A stretch of 64,000 nt of DNA. Origin: Linyphia triangularis. Taxonomy: Eukaryota; Arthropoda; Arachnida; Araneae; Linyphiidae. A program made the position numbers and the translations under genes. This document shows, one piece after another, positions 11,101-23,100 of this stretch. The stretch lies in NCBI GenBank assembly GCA_963978545.1, contig OZ021725.1:12787197-12851196 (forward strand). The letters are read 5' to 3'. The first letter of the stretch is position 1. Each line of letters opens with the position of its first letter. Under the pieces are notes generated by a model. It was given only the letters and a program-made list of their open reading frames with translations, did not search any database and was not told where the DNA came from.

Positions 11101-14100
11101 TTCCCCATGTTCTGAAGAAAAATCAGAGAATTTTCGGGGTTTTTAATTTTTTTAGGAATTATCGAAAAATTTAAGTACAATTTTAGGAATTTTAGGGAGA
11201 AACAAAAATTTAAGGAATATTAGGACGAATGCAACCCTTGAAATTTTTAAAAATTCCCCAATTTAGAATTAAAGTTCCCTGATAAATCCTCCTTTCCCAG
11301 GAACTATAGATTGGATATCTTTTGGGGGAAAGAGTTGCATGAATTTCTGATTTTCCACTGCTCTATTATTATACAGAAAATAGAACTATTGAAAGTAAAA
11401 AAAAAGATTATGAAAGCATTGATTACAGTTTTGGTGATAAAGTTCTAAATTTTCCCTCATCCATGAAGAATTTTTTTAAAAAAATTCCCTAATTCCGAAA
11501 TAGAAGTCCCTGGTTTCAAAGAACTATAGATTGGAAATTATTTGGGGGAAAGAGCTACACAACGACTATGCTGTTCAACATTGTCACAGCAAGATATGAT
11601 AACAATGGGGCATCTTCAGGGAGGTCTTTTATGGGAAACTGAAATGCCTTTACACGGAAGGAAATATGGAGAATTCCTACCAGGCAGCCTTACAAAACAA
11701 TTTATCGTACTTATAGTCATGTTTATTCATTCTTTGAAATCAGTTTGCCAATTACCAAATAAGGAGAAAAACACCTATGCATCCTAACTTGTGACTATGA
11801 ACACAACAACAAATCCCTTTTAACCAAAGTACAGCAGGCAGAAAAAAAGAAATTTGGACTACAATCTTAAAATTGTTAATTTAAAAAAAAAATTATGTCA
11901 CTATCTGTCTCTGAAGAGGGGAAAGTATACTTCTCAATACACTAGTGCACTATACAGGAGTTTGAGAACAGCTGAACTCGCTCTTTAAAAGGGAACGTCA
12001 GTCTGTCCCTGTCCCATAGACCTAATGCTTTACATTCTCAGTCACAATTTCTGCTAGAGAATTTCTTTGAAGCATATGTAATTTTATTTCTGTCACAACA
12101 CCAGTAATAAAAATTCATTAAACAATTTTGAAGGCAAAAATAACTATTGTTTCTTTTATTACGCTTAAAATTTTTATATCTAGTATTTATAAAATTTTTA
12201 TAAATACTATTAAAATTTTATAAGTAATATATAGATTGAAATTTTAATAAGCTTAAAATTTTTTTATAAATATTATAATTTTTTATACATGTAATAATAT
12301 AATTAAACTTTTGTAATTTTTGCTTGATTATAAATACTTAAAAAAATTAATAAAAAACCACTAGCTACCTTGCGATCAAATATTTTTAATGAATTTTTAT
12401 AACTGTTGTTATGTCTGTTATAATTATAATTTTTATATCTAGTATTTATAAAAAAAATTATAAATACTATTAAAAATTTTATAAGTAATATATAGATTGA
12501 AATTTTAATAGGCTTAAATTTTTTTTTATAAATATTATAATTTTTTATGCATGTAATAATAAAAACTTTTGTAATTTTTGCTAGATTGTAAATACTTAAA
12601 AAAATTAATAAAAAACCACTAGTTACCTTGCTATCAAATTTTTTTAATGAATTTTTATAACTGTTGTTATGCCTGTTATAAAATTTCATTTGCTACAAGG
12701 CAATTCTTCCGCAGAAATTGTGACTGAAAAAGTAAAGCACAATGTCTATGGGGGCAGGGACAGATTAAAGTCCCTTTTTAATAATCCAGAGGTTTTGAAA
12801 AGAAATAATATTTCACATTAATTCAAATGAGAACTTTTGATAAAATGTTTGAAGGGTGACCAGAGACAATGCACATGGAGACCAAAATGATGATGTGAAA
12901 GTTGACACACAACAATAATAAAAGAAATGTCAATCCAACTAAGGGCATGACTAAAGCATGCATCATTCCAGACTGGACAAATGTATTAGTAAACGAAATT
13001 AAAATGGAGGACAGCAAAACCATGCAAGCCAAAATGAAAAATAAATAATGCAAATCATAATGGAGGCCAACGTAAAATAAAACATGCGAAACAAAATGCT
13101 GTGCTAAAAATGTAAAGAAAGGAAACCATAATATAAAAACCAATTCAAAATGCAGTGAAATCTAGCTGGAATTAAGTAGGTACTATTTAAATGCAATAGT
13201 TGAAGATGAAAATAAATGGAATCCTTGGCGCTAAAACAGAAGTTATTTAATGATAAAACATAATGAGCATAGCTAACTGTAACTAAAAAGATTTAATAAT
13301 AGTATTAATAACTAGTATAGTTATGTTTTCACATGTTTTACTATATTTTCAAACAAAACTTTATTTACAAACAAAAATACTTCAACTATTTTCCAATGAA
13401 ATAATAATTTTAGAATTTTAATGTAGTTTTGATTGAGCATTATTAACTTTCAAGATAATAATTTGAATCCCAATTTTTAATGCAAATTTTTCAAACTTGT
13501 AACATAAATTGTGAACAGTCATGCATGTTATTTTATTTTTAATATTTGGATAACATACAAAGTTATAGATGAAATCCATTATAATTTATTTTAATAAGGT
13601 CACAATTTAACAAAAACAGTTAACATTCGAATCATTGTTGCTCTAAAAGAGCTTCTTTGTGGAATGCAAATGTGCAGATTACAATTTAAAAAGCTTCTAA
13701 TCATGACCCATAGCTTTGTAAACACATGCCTTAAAAACCTTGATTTACTCACAGTTGCTTTTAATATCAATGGTGAACCACTGATGATAAGAGCAAAAAG
13801 CTGCATTTGAAAAGGACAAAAACTTTATTTTAAAAATTGATTTTTTTTTAATTCAAGCAATATGTTATCAATGTCATGAATTAAAATATTGTTACGGTGG
13901 GTAATACTTTATTTAGACTACAGAACAAAGAATAACGGAACAAAGAATAATACAGTACGATGGTGCTTTAAGTGTGACATTTTTTATGTTCAGGATATGA
14001 ACTATTAGAACTTTTATTTCAATATTTAACACCACTGAAAATACACATGTCTTAATAAAATTTACAAAGATTCAATGGTCAAAGTAATAATATGTAGTGA

Positions 14101-17100
14101 AAAACAGAGTTAAAAGTAAATATAAATAGGGATGATGGGTATTTAAGTGTATGATAAGGAATACCTGCGATAAACTGACTAAGATTTTCGTATAAAAACT
14201 GTATTTTTAAAATACATATACATTTGTACATGTATTTTAAAATTGTAATACATGTATACTGTATATTTGATAAAGAAGGAGTCGAGGTAAGTCACAAAAG
14301 ATTTTTCTCTTGTGATGGTTTTTCATATTTTTGCTCTTTTATTTTTATTAATTTTAACCACTCACTATTATTGAATCATTTTGTGTTTGCATATGTGTTT
14401 GATTACACGTATGTTATACATACAGGAAATACATTTTCTTTTGCATCTTTCAGTCCCATCCCCGCTTTTCTTATTTCCTTTGGTCTAAGGTTTTGCAGCT
14501 TGCATTTTATGGGTAGTGGTATGTATTTGCAGTTGGGGGAGTGTTCACATATGGCAAAAGTACTTTAGCCCAGCTTCACTAATCACTAGCTAGTGACAAC
14601 AGTGAATACCTAAACTTCCATTTTCTCAATTTATGGTTTGTTCTTTTTCATTTTTATTTAGTTTCTTCTTTATACAATTTTTTATTTTTTAAAATATTTA
14701 TACATATAATAACTGTAAACTAAAACTGCACGATGGTAAAACTTTTCTGTATGAATCATTCGCATGGATCATCTAGTTATAAGTATGACAAAAATAAACT
14801 TGGCTGTTTCAAAATCAGAAAAAAAAAAATATCAAGCCAGTATCGTAAAACCCACCTTTGTGATAGGGCCAGTGGCAGGCAGGCTCATCCCTGACCGGTT
14901 GAAAGCGGACGCGCCGCTTTGTGAGGACTGGGACGAATTAGGACTGGCTTTTGATTTGAAAGGCTGCAGGGACTGACTCACGCCCTCTGCCAGTATGAAC
15001 TGCTCACGGAGTTCGAGATTCGTGCGACCCTTAGCTACATAACAAACAAGCAACTAAACAAACAGCATGCAAACGTGCAAAATAGGGGGAAATCATAAAC
15101 ATAACACAAATGTGCATTAGTGCAAACAAAAATATAAATAAAATTTAAAGCAATGTAGGTAATGAACTAAACTAGGATTTCATGCACTGAATATGCATTC
15201 AAAATTAAATTTATATAAAAGCAAATAAAACCAAAATAAAATTAAACCCAAATAAGAAGCATTTTATATTGTGACTTAAGCTTAATTTTAATTGGACTTA
15301 TAAGTGAATTTCAAAGAAAATTATCTGTTAATGTTACATTAAAACCAAGTGCGATTTTCAGTTACAAAAAAATCTGAGCTAAACTCAAGAGTTTACAAAA
15401 ATATTTCTTCATTAATTGATGGTGTGCTTTTTAGATGATAATTAATGGGCTCAAAACATTTATAGCAATTAAAAATAATAAATAGAAACATACTTTACAA
15501 TTAATGCTGAACCGATCAGAGAATTAAAATTGATTGACAGTTGAAACTGAAATGACATCTAACCAATGCTGATAAATTTAGTACACAATAAACTTAATTT
15601 TTATTTATTGCAACTGCATTCCTAAATACAAAGAATCTAATTGACACACTGCCAATCTTGGACAAACATTGATAAAAGGGTATTTAAAGCATGCATGGAA
15701 ATAAACATACCTCTGCAGGGATCATTCTTGACCAGGAATTCGTCCAGTGCAACCCAGCCTCCTCCCACACGCACCATTACGGTACTACGCAGGATTCGAA
15801 CAAGGCGCAACTTTTGGGATTCTCCAAACTACAAGTTTAAAAAGACTCTTTTTTAATTGATGAAATCAAACAATATTTCTATTTATTTCCTTAATAATAA
15901 TAATATCATAGCATACATTTCAATGAAGCTTTCTACTTAATAACTTATCTATCATGAAAAAACCATATATCCAAGCATTTACTATAACGATATCCTAAAA
16001 AGAAGTTGTTGGGAGATAGTGAACAATATGGACAGAAATTACTATGTTCGATATACAGTTAAGCCTCGTTAACGGGAAGTTACTTAACATGAAATCCTGT
16101 TTAACTCAAAGTAGAAGCAGTTCTCTGCATTTAAAACTTAATTTATTCGCTTAACATGAACAATTTTGGCATCCTCATCGACTTCATGTTAACAGGGTTT
16201 GACTGAATTTTCTGACAATAGTTTATTGCTGTCAGAACTTATAACTTTAAGGTTTGTTTACGAGTAAATGTTTTCTGTGATTGATTACATACCTGTACAA
16301 AAGTGTAAATCATAAAGTATTTATTTTTCTATTCCATATTTTACACAAGCTAGAAGTAACAACTATTATAGTATGCAATTTTATGCAATCCTATTTTATA
16401 GGCTATTTATTTTTAAAAGTAAATAATAGTATTAAAACCTTTTTGTCAACAAACAATTTTTTAAACAGGCGGCATTGGGTTTTGAATTCAGGATATATTG
16501 CTAAGCAGAAGTTAAAACAAATTAACATGACACATGTTAGTTCAATACATAATTCAAAATAAAAGAAGCTTTCTTAAAAAAATAGGATGCTTTGATAATA
16601 TCAAACAAAATAGCATAGCCAAGGATATTGGTACAGCAATTAGTAGAGTTCAAACCAATAAAGAACAATATTAACTTTTAAAATTAACAATTAATATTTT
16701 ATCCTTTAATCTGCTAACATGCACGCTGGTGTGTTTCTACGATATGGTTTTGAACGACTGGGCCTTCAAGGCCCAGTGTGTATAAATGCAGGGTAATATA
16801 GGAAAAAAAATATTATTAAAATAAAAAAAAGTTATTATTAAAATGTGTACAACAGACATGCCTAAACTGCTTTAAGATTACATAAAATAACCGTACCCTG
16901 TATTTTCCTTCTCCAACTTGATAAACCTTGAATCTGTGAGCACATGTACATTGAGCCACTTGCCTTTGGACTTCGTCTTGAATCTTCTCAGCTTCCGTAA
17001 TGGGACCCTTCTGAAAAACGAGAAAGCACGATCAGAAACTGCTTTTGCGATGCATGTCACGAGGAAAGAGAAGCAGAGAGAGAGCTAACCTCTCGGTCTG

Positions 17101-20100
17101 GTCGTAAGGTGTCGATGTATTCTTTGTGGTCGATGAAGCCGTCACCATTGCGGTCAAATATCTCAGCTACCCTCTCCATTTCCAGGCGACTCGTTGGGAA
17201 TTCTGCAAAACAAGAATGAGCATTGACCTTGTGATCCTGCACTCTTAGAAGACACTTTTGTAAAATTGGTGCCAATAAAGACATTACTAGGTAACTTAGA
17301 TAGCGAGATAACTGTACTGTATATACTTGGTGAATGCGAGGTTTTATCGGTTCCTCAAGTGTCTAGTCATCCAAAACTGAACAAGTTTTAAATTTTATAA
17401 AGTGCAACTTATTTACTGTAACATTTGTGACATGAAGTATGGTTGGTTGGTTGAATTCAGATTATCTGGCGCCGTCAGCAACACAAGGGTTATAATGCGG
17501 CGAAACATTCGTTATTTGACAAGCCAACATACATTTACAAACACCCATGTCTTACACAGGACTCGAACCCGCAACCTCGCAGTCTAGAAGCTAGCACGCT
17601 AACCACTATACCGTTTGATCGGCGACATGAAGTATGAAATATGGAAGATACTATTGTCACGTTCAAGACACTTAATAAATGTGCTTAGATTACGTTTAAA
17701 AGCAGGTTTATTGAAGAGAACAAATTACAAAGCACAGGTCTTAAGACTGAACAAGAACAACCATTTGCAATGAAGGAATCACTTATAAATACATAAAAAG
17801 AAGGTTCTAGAAACTTTCTAGAAATAACTAAAGAAGAAATGATGCAAACTGAAAATATCAGAAGCTTCTGGAAGTCACAACGGAAATAAATAATAAATAA
17901 ACTGAAATTCTCACATCAAGGATTGAACCCGGGACCTGTTGTTTTGCAGCACTGTGTTTTGCCACTGAGCCACAGTGACTTGTGCTACAGCAGCTTCGCG
18001 ACACTATTATTAAACATTACACACTCACATAAATTTCCATACTGATATTACTATATAATGAAAACCTATTTTATTAAGAAGTTAGTTGGTTACGTTGAAG
18101 ATTGTATTATGCTAGAGGTACAATATGCCAAAACATTCTTAGAGCAGGATATGGAATACTAAAAATACTCTATGTCAATAAGGGAACTTTTTCAGGAAGG
18201 TATTTCAAAGAGAAACTGCCCTGCATTTGCATTTCAAAAGGCAGAAAATTTATGAATTGTGGAATAAAAATATGAGTGTAAGAATAGTACTACAACAAAT
18301 TTTGGTGAAAACTCTTAAAATCATATTATGAAGATAATTTTTTTTATAAACCTGCAAGTTAAGGATTCTCCAGAATTTTACTTTAAAAATTATTGTCAAA
18401 TAGATGTTAAAAAATATTGTAAAAAGTTTTGTAAATAATTTTGTTCTTATATTCTAAAGTTCTTCCTGGATTAATTTCCCCCACTTTCGAAAATCAGCTT
18501 CTTGACCATTTTAACACCGAAAAGGAAAAATTAAAGTGTGTTATATCTTTGTGACAAGCCATATTACTTACTTGATTTTAGTATACCCTCAATAAATTCT
18601 TCGAGGGTTACTTTTCCATCATTGTCTTTGTCGATCTTGCGGAAAAGGTCCATCACTCTAGATTTCTTGTTATTCATCCAGGCAAGGAACTAGAAAAAAA
18701 AATAATAACAGAGTTTGGTTAACAACACGCTTATTAAAACAAACACTAAAACACAGAAAAAAAGCGGGAACAGACACTAAAACAAAGTTAAAAGGAGGAA
18801 ACAAAACACTATAAAACAGAAAAAAAGGGAAACAAACCTTTCTGCGCCACTCATCAAAGTCAAAGTTCTTGATCCTCTCGAGCTAAAATAAAACAAGACT
18901 AATTTTAAAGAACAGATCATATACATTTATGATATGCATTTTTGCAAATTACAGGTCAATGAACATATGTAATTAAAAAATATTTCGAACCTCTCTCAAG
19001 TAATTTAATTTATCTTGCAATCTCCTCTGTCGTTCCATAGCAAGAAGCCATACATTGCGCCATCTATCGACAAGTTCTCTGGCTCTGGGATTTTTGATTT
19101 CAGGCTCAAAACCTTGCCGTCTGGGGGTAAAAAATTAATTTCAATTTAAAATAAAATATAAAATTATATTATTACATGCATAAAATTTTTATTGTCAACC
19201 CTTTGCCTACTGAAGAAAACTTACGAAATTCATTCCACAGTGTCACATAAGCGTGTGTAGTTATGCAGAAAATTAAAAATTTATTAATTATGTGTATTTA
19301 CAAATTTAAATAAGAAAATATGATTCTTAACACCGATAACCACCAAAATGATCTTAGGAAATGTTTGAAACAATTTTCAGTGCAAAATGTTTTTTTTTTT
19401 TTTAAATTTTCAAAATTAGGAATTTGAATTTTTTTTTATTCCTATGCAAATTTTGGTTAGAAAATATTATTTTTAATACTGAATGATGTCCAAAATGATC
19501 TTATGAAATGTTTAGAACCATTTTAAGAGAAAATTGCCTTCGAAATTTTAAAATTGCGATGCAATCAATCGTACTTCGGGAAGACGTATATACACGCCCC
19601 GAGCAGTTCATGCATCGACTTAGCGAGGCGTATATATACGCCCGCGGCAGGCAAGGGGTTAAGGTACAAGTTCAAAATTTACTACTTTAAATAGATTTTA
19701 AATGTGATAAAAATTAGAATTTGCAACTAGAAAAACAACTATTTTCCTCAAACTAGTAAAACCATTGATACATATATAAAGTTTATTTTATCACATATAC
19801 ACAGAAAAAAAACTTTTAAATTAGAAATTTATAGAAATTTATTTTATTAACCATGCCTAATACTAATAGCTTGAAAGTAAAATAATAATAAATAAATAAA
19901 AAAATAGGTAAGTGTTCATGAAAAATCCTACATTGAAAGCTATTTCATTACAAAATGAGTAAATATAATGATGGGTATCAACTTAAAAATTGTATAAGTA
20001 CTTACGAAGGTGCCTTTGGAATAGAAGGTGTCCCCCTTCCAGATTTCTGAGCAGACTCGTGTCTCTCCCGACCTTTGCTATCTTTGGTGGGATGCCCTTG

Positions 20101-23100
20101 TTGCTGTTGATTGGGCTGGCGTTTAGATTGGAAGGCCTTCGTCACACGCTCTACGTCAGGTTGTCGCTTGGTCATGTCGTCCATGAAACCCTAAAAGAAA
20201 GAAAAAGATTAATTCAAGTTAAAATGCATTAAATATTTTGGAGAAAATGGGAAGTAAAAATATATAATAAAGAGTAAAGTATAAAGCCAGATTCAATTCA
20301 TTGTTCTTTTCTGTAGTTATTTTTTTTTTTCTCTTTGCACTCAGACAATTAACTCATGTTTGCTAATAAGTCACTGATGCAAGAGATTTACAATTACTAG
20401 AGCATGGAAGAGAAGAATATCTAACAGTGGTCAGCACTTCAAAGAAGGCAAGCTTTGGTTGAATGTATTACATTTTTGATGAGCTTTGGTTGGACGTATT
20501 GCATTTTTTATGAGCTTTGGTTAGATGTATTGCATTATTTATGAGCTTTGGTTGGATGTATTACATGTTTTATGAGCATTGAGTGGGAAGTATAAAAAAT
20601 TTTATGAGTTATACAAGAACTCAGGCATACAATAGTCTAACCTACTAGCAGTGGTACAGATTTCAAAGAGAGAATGCCTTCCATGATGCACCATCAAGTA
20701 AACCTATCATGCACCTGAATATGGAATGGGAGAAAATCTACTTCGATTCCTGTAGTTTTTATGGCACTTATTAATAGGATGTTAAGAGGTCCTTAGGTGG
20801 CAAAAACAGAATGAAAGCATCAACAATTCAACCTGGGCCCCATTCACATGGAAGTCTGTATTTTAATCAATAAGCCAGCGAGACCACAATAAGATCTTCC
20901 AAGATATCCCATAGTTTAATATTAAAAGAAAATAGTGCTTACTTGATGTTCAGTTATGAGTTGTTCCAGTACTGGTATATCATCGGGCAGAGGTTCTGCT
21001 TCCAGGATAGTAAGGGTGTTTTCAGCTGACATCAGCCACTTGAGAAGCTCCTCCAATAGATCCAAAATATCCCTCAGAGATCGCAAATGCTCACTTAGAC
21101 GTTGTTCTCTTTGTTTGGCCCATAAAGCAACCTTACAAGATAAAAGTCATATTTAGGCAGGTTTTGCATTGTTTATCATGAGAAAATAAAATTAGTTATT
21201 AATCAACTCTAAGGAAAAAGCAATTATCTATTAAGCACTCAGAAGGAAACTATTTACTTTGAATAGACACTTTTTATACTTAAGGAGATAAATGAATTTT
21301 GAAAATTCTTTTAAGAGAACCGTTTAACAGATTTAAAATACTAAATTACAGCATCAATAATATCCGGGCAGAATTTGTTTTTAAACTTAACTTTTATTCT
21401 AAGCTATTATTACTAAGAAAATAGAACACTTTTTGATATAATGAAAATTCAAGCAATTTTTCAGAAGTCAATTTCAGTGCACTATTATAAATCTATTAAT
21501 GAGGAAAATAGCTTTTTCACAAAAAATTTAAGGAAATTATGAAAGAGGTGAACCACAGCAACACTTACCTCTTCCCATCGAGACTGTATGATAGTGACCC
21601 AGTGTCGGATGACAGACACCCCATCAGGATGGCACTTCTTCAAGATCTCTTGCGCACGAGCGATGGTAGCATCCTTATTGACCTCCTGCTCTTGCATCTC
21701 TCGCATGAAGTTTTGGTGATCAGCAATCTGTTGTTTGGTCGTCTCCTCATCATCTGGCAAAGGCCCAGAGTATCGCAACTTCATCTCTGCATCAGACAGC
21801 CACTCAAGCAACATATGAACGGCCTTATGCAATCGTTCTGCCTCATGCAATGCCTCAGCAAGTCTTCTCTCCTTGTCATCAGCTAAGTTGGCCACCTCAA
21901 TCCACATTCGGTCCAACTGTGTCAGTTGCTGGCGGATGTGTTCTGCATCATCCTCATTGGCAGTCTCCAGAAGGTCTCTGGCTGTACGTCGTACCGATTC
22001 CAAGTTGTTTGACCTACTTTTTAGCTCATCCTGGAAGGTCTTGTGTTGGTCTACTAGAGCCATCACTGTGTCCAGATCCCCGTGCAGCAGTTGGTTCTCC
22101 GACAGGGCCTTCTTGGACTTCTCCAGCCAGTCGATGAGCGCTTGGACAGCGTCTTTAAACTGTCCGGAGAACAAGAGGGCCTCCTCCAGTTTCCTCTGCT
22201 TGTCGACGGACTTGGCACACACATTGTTCCACTTGTTCTTCAGATCGTCCATCATCTCCTGTAAAGTAGTAATGTCAGATTTTGGACACTTCTCTTTCAG
22301 GTTCCTTCCCAGCTTCATGGTTCCATCAAAGAATGGCTGCTTGGAACCCAGAGCCCTCTGGAATTCCTTGTGTTTGGCGAGCATCTGTTTTATCTTCTCA
22401 GGATCATTTCCAACATGAGTAAGGACATCTAGTTGCTTCTCAGCATCGTCTAACCAGCGACTAAGATCAGACCATGCATCGTGGAACTCTTTGGCCTCTT
22501 TGTATCCATGATCCAATCCTCGTGTCCTCTCGGCAGCCTTGGAGACCACTCTTTCCCATCTATGTTGAACACTTATCAGCAAGTTCTTTATCAGGATTAC
22601 ATCTTGCTTTTGACTGAAGTACTTCAAGTGAGTTCCCTTCTTGTCCAGATTTAGCATAACTTCTCTATGAGCACTGACTTCTTTCTGGAATGCCTTGTGG
22701 TCTTCGATCTGTTCCAATACTGTGTCCATCACCCTGCTAACTGGCTTCAGGTTGGTCAAGAACTTTTCTGCATTGGTCAGCCATTCCACAAAGTCCTGCA
22801 GGGCCTCGTGGAACTCTGTAGCTTCTCTCAAAGCAATTTCCAGTTTGATTTTTCGGTCATTGGCCCTGTTAAGGACATTGTCCCAGCGTTGCTTCAAGGT
22901 CTTCAGGTTGTGTTGCAAATTTCCTGCTGCTCCTTCATTTGAGCGTTTTAAATATTCCTGACCTTGTTGGAAAACAGAGTCAATTTTATGCTTATTGTTG
23001 TCCAGGTCATTGTACAATTCCATGAATCGATTTAGTTGTTCCCTAGCTGTTTCTGGTAACCCTCCAACAGGTTTAGATGACACCAATTGGCTATCAATGT

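Larger units (their letters stand above)
17655..18003 (-). mobile_element. solo-LTR-like element with heat-shock-type promoter
   Basis: 349 bp. On the minus strand it runs TGTCGCG...GTGACA (TG...CA, with inverted TGTC/GACA tips) and is flanked by CTAT at 17651-17654 and 18004-18007. From 5' to 3' on the minus strand it contains a tRNA-like block, two heat-shock-element trimers, a TATA box and an AATAAA, the order expected of U3-R-U5. No internal retrotransposon sequence is present, hence solo LTR. The tRNA-like block is odd for an LTR, so a composite SINE is the rival reading. Confidence 0.62.

Noticed and set aside
12303..12689. Minus-strand open frame of 128 codons with an internal repeat
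   Set aside because: It is the translation of the AT-rich tandem duplication inside an inverted-repeat element.
12823..13143. Minus-strand hydrophobic open frame of 106 codons
   Set aside because: In the gene's direction, but no splice sites that keep frame with e49/e50 and no homology that I recognise.
13750..13803. Possible 48-nt phase 0-0 exon ([16 protein letters not shown]) between CAG and GTGAGT in the tail intron
   Set aside because: Splice-like ends and frame fit, but the peptide is hydrophobic and unlike the Ser-rich tail; weak polypyrimidine tract. Not enough to call.
14224..14568. Plus-strand open frame of 114 codons, hydrophobic
   Set aside because: Phe/Tyr/Ile-rich translation of AT-rich intron; no support as a membrane protein gene.
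17560..17620. tRNA gene on the minus strand (also at 48680-48745)
   Set aside because: The sequence has A and B boxes but no pairing acceptor or anticodon stem, and target duplications mark it as a SINE head.
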